NCBI GenBank assembly: GCA_015852425.1
Contig: JAAAIG010000068.1
Location: 1-31,794 of the forward strand
Length of the DNA stretch: 31,794 nucleotides
Origin: Gryganskiella cystojenkinii
Lineage: Eukaryota; Mortierellomycota; Mortierellomycetes; Mortierellales; Mortierellaceae
Reading direction: 5' to 3'
The notes under the pieces are model-generated. The model ran no database searches, was not told the DNA's origin, and saw only the letters and a program-made list of their open reading frames with translations. Shown in pieces: positions 22,756 through 31,794 of this stretch (within the stretch, counting starts at the first letter, position 1; each line of letters starts with the position of its first letter). The position numbers and the translations under genes are program-made.

Positions 22756-22779
22756 ATCACGTGATATTCATTGCACGTG
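22756..22779. promoter_or_regulatory. Paired CACGTG E-boxes upstream of pirin
   Basis: Two CACGTG cores start at 22758 and 22774, 16 bp apart. The first sits in the palindrome ATCACGTGAT and the second in GCACGTGATC; both share CACGTGAT. They lie about 350-370 bp before the pirin ATG and about 80 bp behind the tRNA 5' end. They resemble Cbf1/bHLH sites; the factor is inference. Confidence 0.45.
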
Positions 22780-23052
22780 ATCAAGATATTTGTTAAGGGG
22801 CGTCCAGTGCACCTTGGTCCTCAATGAGCTTGCTCTACATTCCAGTTCATTGCTGACAAACCAACGAACATCTGCATTAGTAGAGAATAGCAAACAAGAC
22901 CTTCACTGGGATACAGGCTCGTTGCAATGCTGCGTGGAGAATTGCTTGCAGTTTCTTACGGAGCAAAAACGCGGGCGGACGTGTTCTTCTCGTGTTTTAC
23001 CGAGGAGTGAACAGAGGGTTTGCACAATCTAAATTTCTTTTTTCCATCTATT

Positions 23053-23074
23053 CATTCCATTCCATTCCATTCCA
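23053..23074. repeat. ATTCC tandem repeat in the pirin leader
   Basis: About four tandem ATTCC units lie about 55 bp before the pirin start codon, within a polypyrimidine-rich leader. Confidence 0.8.
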
Positions 23075-23128
23075 CCGCAATCCATCCTCTTCTTCATCCT
23101 TCATATTGCAAGGACAGGTCAATACATA

Positions 23129-24230
23129 ATGTTCGCCTCAAGGATCTCCCGATTCGCGACTTCATCCTTTTCCGCAGCGAGTCGACAAATCGTGAAGTCT
23201 CAGCATGCCATCGAAAAAGCCGAAGGTATGGGTGGTGTCGTCCGACGTTCCTTTGGTATTGCAGAGATGCGTCACCACGACCCCTTCTTGGTCCTGGACG
23301 AATTCTGGGTAGGCGCTAAAGGTGGCTTCCCCGAAGCACCCTCACCGAGGCTTCGAAACCGTGACCTATATCTTGGGCGGAGGGCAAATTCAACACGAGG
23401 ATTTTGCAGGGAACCAGGGCACGATCGGACCTGGTGACCTTCAGTGGATGACTGCCGGCCGTGGAATCGTGCATTGCGAGATGCCACTCAAGACTGAAGC
23501 CTCTCTCGCCTCGGCAGCGATTCAGGACTATGACGTGACCAAGGATCCGAATGCGACTCATGGATTACAACTGTGGGTGAATCTCTCGAGCAAGGACAAG
23601 CAGTGTGCCCCGGCCTACCAGGACCTGCGCGATCATCAGATCCCTCGTGTCCAACCCTCAGACGGAGTCACCATCAAAGTCATCGCTGGAGAGTCCCATG
23701 GGGTCAAGAGCAAAGTCTACACTCGAACGCCGACTATGTATTTGGATTTTAACGTGGACAAAGCCCAGACTGTGCAGCAGACGATCCCCAAGGACTATTC
23801 CGGATTTGTATACATGATTTCTGGGAAAGCATACTTTGGAGATGGACCGATCCCTGCCTCGAGAGCAAAGGAGTCCTCCTCCTCCTCCTCCGAGGCCAAA
23901 GACGAAAAGGACAATCATATCAGAGTGAACCCGAACCCGTCTTTGCCGTTCCTAGGTCGAGCACATCATTCCATGGTTCTTTCACAGGATGATGACACGG
24001 ATTGTCTCCAGATCCGAACCACTGCAGATGAGGGAGCGCATTTTATTCTGTTTGCTGGACAACCTCTGAAAGAGCCCGCTATCCAGGATCGACTGTTTGT
24101 GATGAATTCGAAGGAGGAGGTCAAACAGACGATCGAGGATTACAAGCAAGCCAAGAATGGGTTTGAGAATGCCAAGGACTGGAGGTCCCACATAGCTCCC
24201 AAGGGCTATCGTCTTAAGCTGTACCCATAA
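23129..24230 (+). pseudogene. Pirin-family cupin protein, frame broken by one base
   Basis: Intronless pirin gene whose frame shifts by +1 near 23330-23336. Upstream frame (from 23129): a 30-residue Arg/Ser-rich, mitochondrial-like start, then VVRRSFGIAEM, DPFLVLDEFWVG and GGFPE. Downstream frame: HPHRGFETVTYILGG, GDLQWMTAGRGIVHCEMP, GLQLWVNL, SKVYTRTPTMYLDF and KNGFENAKDW to the stop. Read as given, translation ends at 23437 after 102 aa; with the shift allowed for, the product would be about 366 aa against 290 in human pirin, the excess being the N-terminus and a Ser-rich insert near 23870-23900. The iron ligands of human pirin (two His in HPHR, plus His and Glu in GIVHCEMP) are all kept. 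Everything else is intact, so a base-call error or very recent lesion is more likely than an old pseudogene. Pirins are non-haem iron cupins with reported quercetinase and transcription-cofactor roles. Confidence 0.85.
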
Positions 24231-24279
24231 ACAAAAGAAAGGAGCCCCTCATATCCACAACCTCTTTTTTTTGACGCGA

Positions 24280-24285
24280 AATAAA
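24280..24285 (+). terminator. AATAAA polyadenylation signal of the pirin gene
   Basis: AATAAA lies 50 nt after the pirin stop codon. The next gene starts only about 125 bp further on, so this site must also end transcription within a short spacer. Confidence 0.5.
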
Positions 24286-24409
24286 ACGCGATTTTTTTGA
24301 TTTTTTGACATTGATGGCAAAGGGACTTGTGACTTTGCCTCGGGAGGCCGCATTTGCGTCTTCTCTCTGCTTTTCACCACAACCACATCACTGACCATAA
24401 TAACCGATC

Positions 24410-25798
24410 ATGTCTGACGATGTTCCGTTCTACGAGACTGCCGAGTGGGCTGACGTCGTACCCGTGCCACAGGACGACGGACCTAATCCCTTGGTGCCCA
24501 TCGCCTACGCCAAAGAATGTACCGTTTAATCAATGAAATAATCTGCTTGATGAACAATGCAAAGTCAGCCAAAGCACTAATCAAAATGAATGACTTTCTC
24601 TTTTGGAAACCATAGATTCCACCGCTATGGATTACTTTCGTGCCATTTGCAAGACCGAGGAGCAGAGTGAACGCGCGCTCGAATTGACAAAGATTGTGAT
24701 TGAGCTCAACGCATCCCATTACACTGTTTGGTAATTAGAACCTAAGACCTTAATAGCCGCTAAGTCAGTTCTTGAGTCTTGTTCTTGTCCATGAATGAAC
24801 AGTATACTAAAGATTTGCATCTTCTTCTTCACTTTTCTACCTCTGGGTGTAGGTACTACCGCCAAAAGCTCCTCAAGGCCTTGAACAAGGACTTGGCCGA
24901 AGAGATGGAGTGGATTCAGGATATGGTCATCGAACACCCAAAATCATACCAAATCTGGCGCCACCGACAGGTCGTGGTCGAATACCTTTCTGAACAGTTC
25001 TTACCCTCACCACCTCTTTCTTCATCAGTACCCGAGACACCCACCTCCGCCACCTCCGCAACCCCAACGATACAATACCAGGATATGTCCTCGAACCAAC
25101 AGGAAACGATTCGAGAGATGGTCGAGGTCGAGTTGAAGTGTCTCAAGGAAGCGCTCGAGAATGATTCCAAGAATTACCATGCCTGGTCGTATCGTCAATG
25201 GGTCATGACACATTTCGGTCCAGGCCCTTGGTGGGAGGAAGAGTTGAGCTATGTAGATGAGCTGTTGTCCGTCGATATTCGAAACAACTCGGCTTGGAAC
25301 CAAAGATTCTTTGCCATCACCGAGGGACCCAAGGGCTTGACCGAAGAAGTGTTGCAGGCCGAGGTTGTATACACAAAGACCAAGATTCAGAGGACACCGA
25401 ACAACGAGAGTCCATGGGTCTATCTCTCTGGGTATGTGAGAGGCAGCCTTTTTCTGTCTACCCAGCTCTATTGAGAATGAGAAAACTGACGCTTTTGTTA
25501 CCATTATTACTTTAATTCATAACAAACTAGAATCTTGAGCCGCGGAAAGCACCCAGTGACAGAAGTCAAGGCCTTTTGCGAGTCTCTTGTTCCGATTATT
25601 CGTGCAAACTGTTCGCCCTTCTTGCACTCGACCCTGCTAGACATTTACGAGCTCGAGGCGAAGGAAGGACGCAGCCTTGAAAGTTTGGAAAAGGCCAAGG
25701 AAGAGGCCTCGACCCTGGCCGAGAAGGTCGATACGATCCGAAACAAGTACTGGAACTGGCGCAAGACTCAACTCAAGAGTATCAATGTGGATGTGTAA
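24410..25798 (+). CDS. RAM2: Protein farnesyltransferase / geranylgeranyltransferase type I alpha subunit
   Basis: Shared alpha subunit of the two CaaX prenyltransferases, which attach farnesyl or geranylgeranyl groups to Ras, Rho and G-gamma type proteins in the cytosol. Exons are 24410-24518, 24616-24730, 24853-25431 and 25531-25798; introns are 97, 122 and 99 nt, and the product is 356 aa. The first exon carries the signature [20 protein letters not shown], as in human FNTA. Five alpha-prenyltransferase repeats follow: ASHYTVWYYR (about 69-78), [12 protein letters not shown] (about 103-114), [23 protein letters not shown] and [10 protein letters not shown], the last interrupted by intron 3. 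Between the second and third repeats is a Ser/Thr/Pro-rich insertion of about 35 residues not seen in human FNTA, probably a surface loop. The C-terminal helix ends [11 protein letters not shown], also as in FNTA. The start codon lies only about 180 bp after the pirin stop. Confidence 0.95.
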
Positions 25799-26165
25799 AG
25801 AGCCATGGTGGATATAAAAAAAAAAACATTCAAACACGCACAGCTTGAGGAAACAAGTTTCTTGATTATTCTTTTAACTTATATTAAATACGGCGAAATT
25901 ACAAAGCAGCTAAAAAAAGAAAAGAAATGCTGTGGGTAGAAGACAAAGAATGCCAATGTTCTTCTAAGTGCCAGTGATACTACTATGGATGAGATGAGAT
26001 GGTTGGGGGTGAGGAAGAATGAAAATATGTGGAAATTGATATTATGAATAGAATAGAAAATGATTATATATAAAATTGTAAGAATGATATTCGAGCGTAG
26101 AGGACTCTTCCGACTCTTTCGAATATGAGTTCGTTGACTCGAGAAACAAGCCGGGGAGAGTGGCT
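25799..26165. other. Convergent 3' spacer
   Basis: AT-rich DNA between the RAM2 stop and the stop of the PPxY membrane-protein gene on the other strand. It holds A-rich and TATATA-like tracts and no credible ORF. Confidence 0.6.
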
Positions 26166-28424
26166 TTAGTACTTGATGGAGCTAAAATCGATCTCGAACT
26201 CGCTCACGAGATCGCCGACGACAGATCCAATCTCGGGCAACTCAATCTTCTTCAAGAAGTAAGCTGGAGGTGGAGTCATGGGCGACTCAACCGGGGAAAG
26301 GAACTGGTGGTTCTGGTAGAAAGGGCTACCATTGTTCACGATCGCGGAGGGAGGTGTGATCGTCGGTCTCCTGTGTCCAACAGGGGAAGAGGGCCCAGAT
26401 GAGGGCGACGACGATGACAGGGACGTGAGGGACGATGAAGTGGACAAAGATGGTGGCGCCGAAGGACGGTTCTGGTGATGTTTCTTTGAGGGTTGGGACG
26501 TGCGTGGTTGCTTATAAGATTGTTGGTTGAACTGATACTGTTGCTGTTGCTGTTGCTGAGGATGCTCCTGGAAGGTCACATGGTGATGCTGTTGAGGGAC
26601 TGGAATTGCGTAAAAGCTATGAGGCTGGTGGGGTTCCAAATACGCGTCTGACTCTCTAGGCGAGGAGGAAGAAGCAAGGGAGGACAACTGAGCTGCAGCA
26701 GCGGCAGCGGCAGCAACTGCTGAGGAGGCCGAGGCTTCACCGTTCTTTTTGATCTGACGATAATGCTTGTTTCGCTTCCAACGGTATCTCTAATTTAGGA
26801 ATCAGGATTGCGTTAATCATAGAAATCCATCATCAAGGAAGGCTCCAAATAAAATAAGCAAGCAAGCAAACAAACAAAGACAGAAGAATGGCCGAAGCAA
26901 AAAAAAAGCCAAGAAGGAGAGAGCGATATCGATGTCAATATTGCAAGGCATAATATGCAAGGCGAGAAAAAAAAAACGGACAAAGAAGGAACGATAAGAG
27001 GCAGAGAATAAAAGGCGAGGGAAGGAAGCCTCTCTAGGAAAAAAAAGGGGGAGGGGGAGGGTATCCCTTCTTTTCTTTCAAAAAAAAAGAGATGATTTCC
27101 CCGGGTGTGGCTTTCTCAGGGCGAGAGTGCAGCTTAACCGCGCCGTTGGTCGTTTTGTGAGGAAAACAGAACCATAGCGAGGTTTTTTTTCTGGTGCCAA
27201 TGGGATAAGGGGAGCAAATAGGGCAGAAAACAAAAGACGCAAGAATAAAGGGGCGCCTTCAAGATGAGAAAAAAGATGTAGGGGGAAGACCGACTTTCAA
27301 GGGAGAGACAGTAGAAGGAAAAAAAGAAAAGGAAAAAAATAAGGACTTACGCCGTACTGCATGCCAAAGAGCACGAGGGAAGCCGCGGGCATCACCATGG
27401 CCCATTCGAGGAGGAAGACCTGCATGGCCAAGACCCAGATTCCAGAGCCCATCATCACTAATCCAAAGGAGAGAAGGACATAATGCATCTTGGATTGTCT
27501 TGCCTCCTTCCAGAACCCAGGATAGGAGGAAGAGAAGCAGGAGGAAGACGTAGCCCGAAGACTCATCTGTTGTTCCATTACTGCTGTTGATGCAGCATGG
27601 GTGGTGGTGCTCAGAGACTCGTCTAACATTTGGACGTTGTCTGTCATCATCATCAATCGACTAGCCCTAGGGTTGGACGACGCGGCAGTCAGGGGAGAGG
27701 CCTCTGCGCCTGAACCACAAACAACTCGGCCATTGTGGTTGCCGACGAATCCAGGGCCGGAAGTGACGATAGGGATCGCTTGAGGGGGTAAGACTCTGGC
27801 CAGTTTAGGGCGTGTCACTGTCGCAGTCGTTGTCGTCACTCCTGCGGCGGAAGACAACATCATCATGGAGGGCCATTGCGGTTGTTGTTGATGATGTCCA
27901 TGCTGTTTCTTGCTATCGAGACCATTGAAGCGACCGACGTCTCCCTGATCCGAATGAAGATAAGGAGGCGGAGGCGAGACCATTGGGGATGTGGGACTAT
28001 CCAAACCGGACATCAATCCATTATGATGATTGTTCATCTTTGACTTTTCAATACTAGAAAGCGCGGACGAAGTACTGGGGATTGTGATGAGTCGGATACT
28101 CTTGCTGCTGTTGGTGTAACTGTTGTACTTGTTGATGAATGCTTGAGGCTTTTGAACCTGTGAATGAGGCTGTTGTTGACTCTGGAGTTGCTGCTGATTG
28201 GGTTGTTGCAATTTTGTGAAAGGATGGTTCAGATACGATTGATAAGGTAAATCGACCTTAATCGCGGTCGCAGGGTAGCCACAGTCGCTGATCCGCTTGC
28301 TGCTGTTGTCGTTCATCTCAGAGTCGTTGCTGTGGTTGTTGTCGGCCACCTTGGCATTCTGATATTGATGAGGGACAAGGGCCGTCATGGAGGATGGGGA
28401 TTCGAGAGGTTGAGTGACGTTCAT
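26166..28424 (-). CDS. Predicted membrane-hairpin protein with two PPxY motifs, family unknown
   Basis: I do not recognise this gene. Two minus-strand exons, 28424-27351 and 26789-26166, joined in phase 0 across a 561-nt intron, give 565 aa. Residues 1-310 are polar and low-complexity (Gln, Ser, Asn, His). Residues about 315-357 form two adjacent hydrophobic segments (VLLSFGLVMMGSGIWVLAM and WAMVMPAASLVLFGM) separated by one acidic residue, and the donor falls right after the second. Exon 2 opens with a basic patch (RYRWKRNKHYRQIKK), as expected for a cytosolic membrane border, then an Ala run and a Ser/Gln-rich tail. PPxY motifs occur at 152-155 (SPPPPYL) and 532-535 (TPPPAYF), each preceded by SPM. 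Membrane proteins with PPxY motifs often recruit WW-domain ubiquitin ligases of the Nedd4/Rsp5 class; that role is inference. The 27350 donor (GTAAGT) and 26790 acceptor (TTAG) are good, and the gene model is likely. Confidence 0.7.
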
Positions 28425-29982
28425 ATTGCGAAGGTAGGAGTGTTTCTATCTTTTTTCGAATGAATGGTCGGTCTCAAGATGAAAGAGTTGTGTGTGTTGT
28501 GGGGAACGCGAGATGGTTAGGAATGTTTCGCGTCTTTGACGTGGAGAGGTGTAAGGTTTGAGTGTTACAAGATACGGAAAAGGAAAAAGAAGGTTGGAAA
28601 GGGCGATAGTCCTGGGAATGGCAGTGGAGAGAGATTGTCGCCTAGGCTTTCCCTTTTTTTTTTGGTTGTTTTTACTTTTGATGGTGTGAGCAGAAAAGAA
28701 AATTAGGAAAGTATGAGCACCTGAGTAAAATATAAAATAAAAAATAGAGAAAAAGACAAAAATAAAAAAAAAGGGAAAAAAGAAAGGAAAAATAAAGGAA
28801 AGAGGGTGAGAGATAGAAAGAAGAAAAGAAAGAAAGAGGGTGTACGCGAGGAAGAGGAGGAAAAATAAACTCGAGAAAGAGTGAAAGAGAAACTGGTAAA
28901 GGTGGACAAACAGTAGAAGAAAAATGAACGATGGTCAGCTTGTAGTTATCCTGTGCACTCTAGGTTTATGATCAAATATTGTTGACAAGGAGTTTAGAAG
29001 ACACACAAAAAAAACAAGGGCAAGCAAACTGCTGAGATGCAGAAGAAAAGGCGAGAAAAAAAACTGATTTTACGACGAAGTCAAGGAGTCGGTGGGAGGA
29101 GACGAGGGATTAAGATGACAACGTCCAGGAGGCTGGTTATTGCCAAGCTGGATTGAAAATATTTGTTTTTGTATTCTCTCGACGTGCCTGAAAAAATCTG
29201 TCTAGTGTTGACAAAAAAAATGAGGGTTTTTTTTCTTCTCGATGCAAGTCATTGACGGTCTCCGTTCTCCATGTTAATTTTTTAATGGCTCCTCGAGAGA
29301 GGTTCCTCGACGTCGTCGAGTCAGGTTGTCAAGTGCTGGAGAGCAAGATAGCACTAAGGAATTTAGAGCTTTCTCGTCACAAGTTACTTCCACAATTGAT
29401 AGAAAGTCGTGCAGAGAAAAACAGTGTCCACTACGACCCCGTCTTTCGTCTTTCGTGCGCGAGGAAAGAGAGAAAAAGAGATAAAAGAGAACGAGGAAGA
29501 ATTTGGTTCGTGCACCTCCTGGACACTTTACCGGCGTCTCCTTGGAAAAGGATTATCTCAACTTTTTTTTTTTTTTTTTTTCGAGGACTATGCCACCACC
29601 ATTTTCTCTCTCTATATATCTCTCATCCGTTTGGCATTTACCTCCTTTTGTTCCCGCCTCCGTCTGGTCCCACGAGATATCGTGACAAATTGGGGAGCGG
29701 GCCCATTCATTATGAATCCTCCGACAACAGCACGACAAAGTCATTGACACCATCCAGTTCCTGGTGCACGATCTCAAAAGCATCTAAAATTTTCGTGCCT
29801 GAAAAAGGATTGTCGCGTTGCTTCGCGAATGGGCAGGTAGAGACTAGCTTTGAACAAATGAGCCCTTTAGTTCCAGAGGAAAAAAAATCAAGATAGGTCT
29901 TCTGGAGTTCGGGATGTACTCGAATCTAACTACTCCCTTTGTCGATTAAGTCTCGCCATTGCTCAAGAAGTTGCTTCCTCAT
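28425..29982. other. Spacer upstream of the PPxY gene
   Basis: The first 500 bases are the leader and promoter of the minus-strand PPxY gene, with a strongly purine-rich block (about 28735-28905). Frames such as 29252-29896 (plus) cross a 20-T run at about 29562-29581 and are not credible. No gene is supported. Confidence 0.55.
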
Positions 29983-30186
29983 TAGCCGCCGTCCTTTCTT
30001 GTTTGTGACCGATTCTTGTGTCACGATTCTTGACCGATTCTTAACTTGAGAACGCACTTTTTTTGCGTTCTCAAAAAAATTTGACGATTTTGGCTGTGAT
30101 TTATGTTTACAGGCCAAGAATCAGGGTCAAAAATCGAAGCAAGAATCGGTCAAGAATCGGTCACAAACAAGAAAGGACGGCGGCTA
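29983..30186. repeat. TA-flanked foldback (inverted repeat) element, about 204 bp
   Basis: A perfect 36-nt inverted repeat: the left arm at 29983-30018 begins TAGCCGCCGTCC and the right arm at 30151-30186 ends GGACGGCGGCTA. Inside, CGATTCTTG-type units recur several times on the left side and in inverted form on the right. A second small hairpin lies in the middle. TA on both sides is what a Tc1/mariner-type target duplication would leave, so a MITE-like element is possible; no transposase is present. Confidence 0.75.
30046..30074. repeat. Central hairpin of the foldback element
   Basis: An 11-bp perfect stem, TTGAGAACGCA pairing with TGCGTTCTCAA, around a seven-base T-rich loop. It is nested inside the larger inverted repeat. 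Confidence 0.75.
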
Positions 30187-31794
30187 TTGTTTCGACAACT
30201 GTTCACGTAACAAAGACGACAATCGAGTTTCGTTTCTACTACTAGTCAAGGTCTGTTTGGAATGCGAAGAGAGGGGCAACCAAAGAAAAAGAAAATTGCA
30301 GGGAGAACGAGAAGAAAGAACAAAGAGAGAAAAAAGTAGATGGCATGAGGGGGTCAAGGGGTCTGCTGGATTAGTGAGGCGGGGACCGGCACTGGAGTGA
30401 AGTGTTTGGGAAGAATTTTTGAGGTTTTTTTTTTTTGGCCTTCTCGTCCTCCTTCATTTTTTGTCAGCACCACCAACTCACCTCTTGAAAACGGGTGACT
30501 TTCTCGTTCGAACCTTCAAGGACCCCATCAGAAGAAACCTTGACATAGTTGGAACCGCCTCAGTCCAACTTAAATACAACTATCATCAAACATGACCGTC
30601 CCGCTTCTTGTCCTTATCCTGTCTCATTTTTACATGGTTAAGCCAGAGGAGGATCCTTACCAGACAACGGACGACTTTGGTATTCCACGAGAACCCTTCT
30701 TGATCCCAGGGATGCCACTCCTCAACAATACGGCTCAACTGCTGGAGTGGACTGGCACGTGCCTTAACGGTCTCCAATCCCTCTGGAGAGGTATTTCATT
30801 CTGAAGAGTGCTGGCGAAGAAAGGCTTGCTTGTAAGATACAGGAAACAGCCCCATATGTCAGCACTGTTGAAGAGCTGGTCTTCGCCTGTACGGAGAGGC
30901 TCTACGTAATATCAAAGGGTAAGCTATGAGCCAGCAGCCTTGAAAGCGTTTCTGAGGACTCTGCAGTTAAGTAGAGCTGTACAAAACAACAGAAGTCTAT
31001 TATATGCAGACAAGTAAGAGATTGACCCACCGCAGAGTCCTTGCGTTTCCTTCTTGTGAAAACAATTGACAAATAACTGACGCCCCAATGAATATCTTGC
31101 TTTCATGATGATCCTAGGAGCACGTCATGAACCACCATGTGGCAAGCGAGCCAATGTACGAGTAACCAAAACCTCTCCCCCGCAATATGCTCTGCGCTCT
31201 CTCAGAAAGCAAACATCGGAACGAATGACAGGCCAATCAATCAGCACAGCAATAAAAAAAAGCGATCGCATAAAGTCCTTGAGACGCTCGGATCACAAGC
31301 CTTGATATATATTTCACCGCAACGGAGAATGGGGTCGATGTGTCTCCATAGGGGACCATGACAAGTTGTCCACCATTCCGAGCGGATAATTATTTTGAAA
31401 GGTGTTGGGGGTTCAGTGTATGTGAACGGCTGAGATGACGGTGCCTTGCGGCATCCTAAAAAATCACGAGATTCGTAAGAAAGAAGGGACAAAATGGAAT
31501 TGGCAAGAGGAACAAAAACCAAAAACCACAAAAAAAAAAATGACGAGGATGAGGACAAGGTCAAGGGCCAGATTAAGAAACTGATGCTGGGCTCGTGCAA
31601 CTTCACATTTTTTTTCCTTTTGGTGTTTCCCCTTTCAAGTTTCGCGTTCATATGTTCACAAACTCGCATGGCAAACAAAACCAGGACTAAAAAAGCACCG
31701 AATCAATGCGACGGTGTGAAGAACCGCCAGGATCAGAGGACTTGTGTAGTCCAGCGATTCATGCTGAGCCAAAAAAAAAAAAAAAAAAAAAAAA
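30187..31794. other. Right-end region without an intact gene
   Basis: Two short minus-strand stretches look coding-like: about 30790-30910 (containing SADIWGCFLYLTSKPFF, kinase-like) and about 30484-30565 (containing GGSNYVKV after a TGA). Both are broken by stops and neither supports a full gene. The frame 31241-31678 (minus) shows no family signature. The stretch ends in a 24-A run. Confidence 0.45.
31771..31794. repeat. Poly(A) run at the window edge
   Basis: Twenty-four A close the window. Like the G run at the start, it probably marks a contig limit at a homopolymer. Confidence 0.9.

Larger units (their letters stand above)
22394..23128. other. Spacer between Nudix and pirin genes, holding the tRNA gene
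   Basis: Besides the tRNA gene and paired E-boxes listed separately, this stretch has A-rich blocks (22458-22506) and a polypyrimidine leader with ATTCC repeats before the pirin ATG. The short frames in it show no recognisable family. Confidence 0.55.

Noticed and set aside
29252..29896. 214-codon plus-strand frame
   Set aside because: It crosses a poly(T) run encoding a Phe block and has no family similarity.
31241..31678. 145-codon minus-strand frame
   Set aside because: Ser/Phe/Leu blocks come from homopolymers; no recognisable domain or splice partner.
1..31794. CRISPR arrays, insertion sequences, rRNA, biosynthetic cluster, bacterial-type defence genes
   Set aside because: No spaced direct repeats, no transposase or integrase frame, no rRNA and no clustered synthase genes were seen; the gene content is ordinary fungal housekeeping and signalling.

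Overview
The window looks like nuclear DNA from a fungus, most likely an early-diverging one (Mucoromycota in the broad sense, with Mortierellomycotina as my best guess). Most genes carry several short spliceosomal introns (about 80-560 nt, GT..AG, usually TAG or CAG at the acceptor). Coding DNA is of middling GC content, spacers are AT-rich with long A/T homopolymers, and proteins carry Ser, Gln and Thr runs. The gene set is eukaryotic and fungal: a Ufo1-like F-box/WD40/UIM protein, an Igo/endosulfine protein, a G-alpha subunit and Ram2. The phylum call is inference from style and gene content. The sequence begins with 23 G and ends with 24 A, so it may be a whole contig bounded by homopolymers.

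Layout. 1-1.5 kb: no supported gene. 1.5-3.2 kb (+): mitochondrial glycine C-acetyltransferase (3 exons). 3.3-4.9 kb (-): tRNA-splicing endonuclease catalytic subunit SEN2 (3 exons), tail-to-tail with the former. A 261-bp divergent promoter then leads to 5.2-9.3 kb (+), an F-box/WD40/UIM ubiquitin-ligase receptor (7 exons). 9.8-13.8 kb (+): a 1336-residue intronless PPR protein, probably mitochondrial. 14.6-15.6 kb (-): a small endosulfine (Igo) gene in three short exons, easy to miss by ORF scanning. 17.4-20.7 kb (+): an atypical G-protein alpha subunit (6 exons, first intron about 1.06 kb). 21.4-22.4 kb (+): a Nudix diphosphoinositol polyphosphate phosphohydrolase (4 exons). 22.6 kb (-): tRNA-Thr(UGU). 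23.1-24.2 kb (+): a pirin gene interrupted by a one-base frameshift. 24.4-25.8 kb (+): the shared alpha subunit of protein farnesyl/geranylgeranyltransferase I (4 exons). 26.2-28.4 kb (-): an unrecognised membrane-hairpin protein with two PPxY motifs. 28.4-31.8 kb: no intact gene, but a TA-flanked foldback element and possible gene relics.

How the genes relate. This is ordinary fungal gene order, with no operon and no evident biosynthetic cluster. Several products belong to signalling or protein-turnover pathways (G-alpha, endosulfine/PP2A control, inositol pyrophosphate turnover, prenylation, F-box and PPxY proteins), but nothing in the sequence shows that they work as one module. I did not find a convincing new defence system, mobile-element system or biosynthetic system. 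The best leads are the atypical G-alpha, the pirin frameshift, the PPxY membrane protein and the foldback element. Exon boundaries were placed by eye from splice signals, reading phase and family homology; all phases close.
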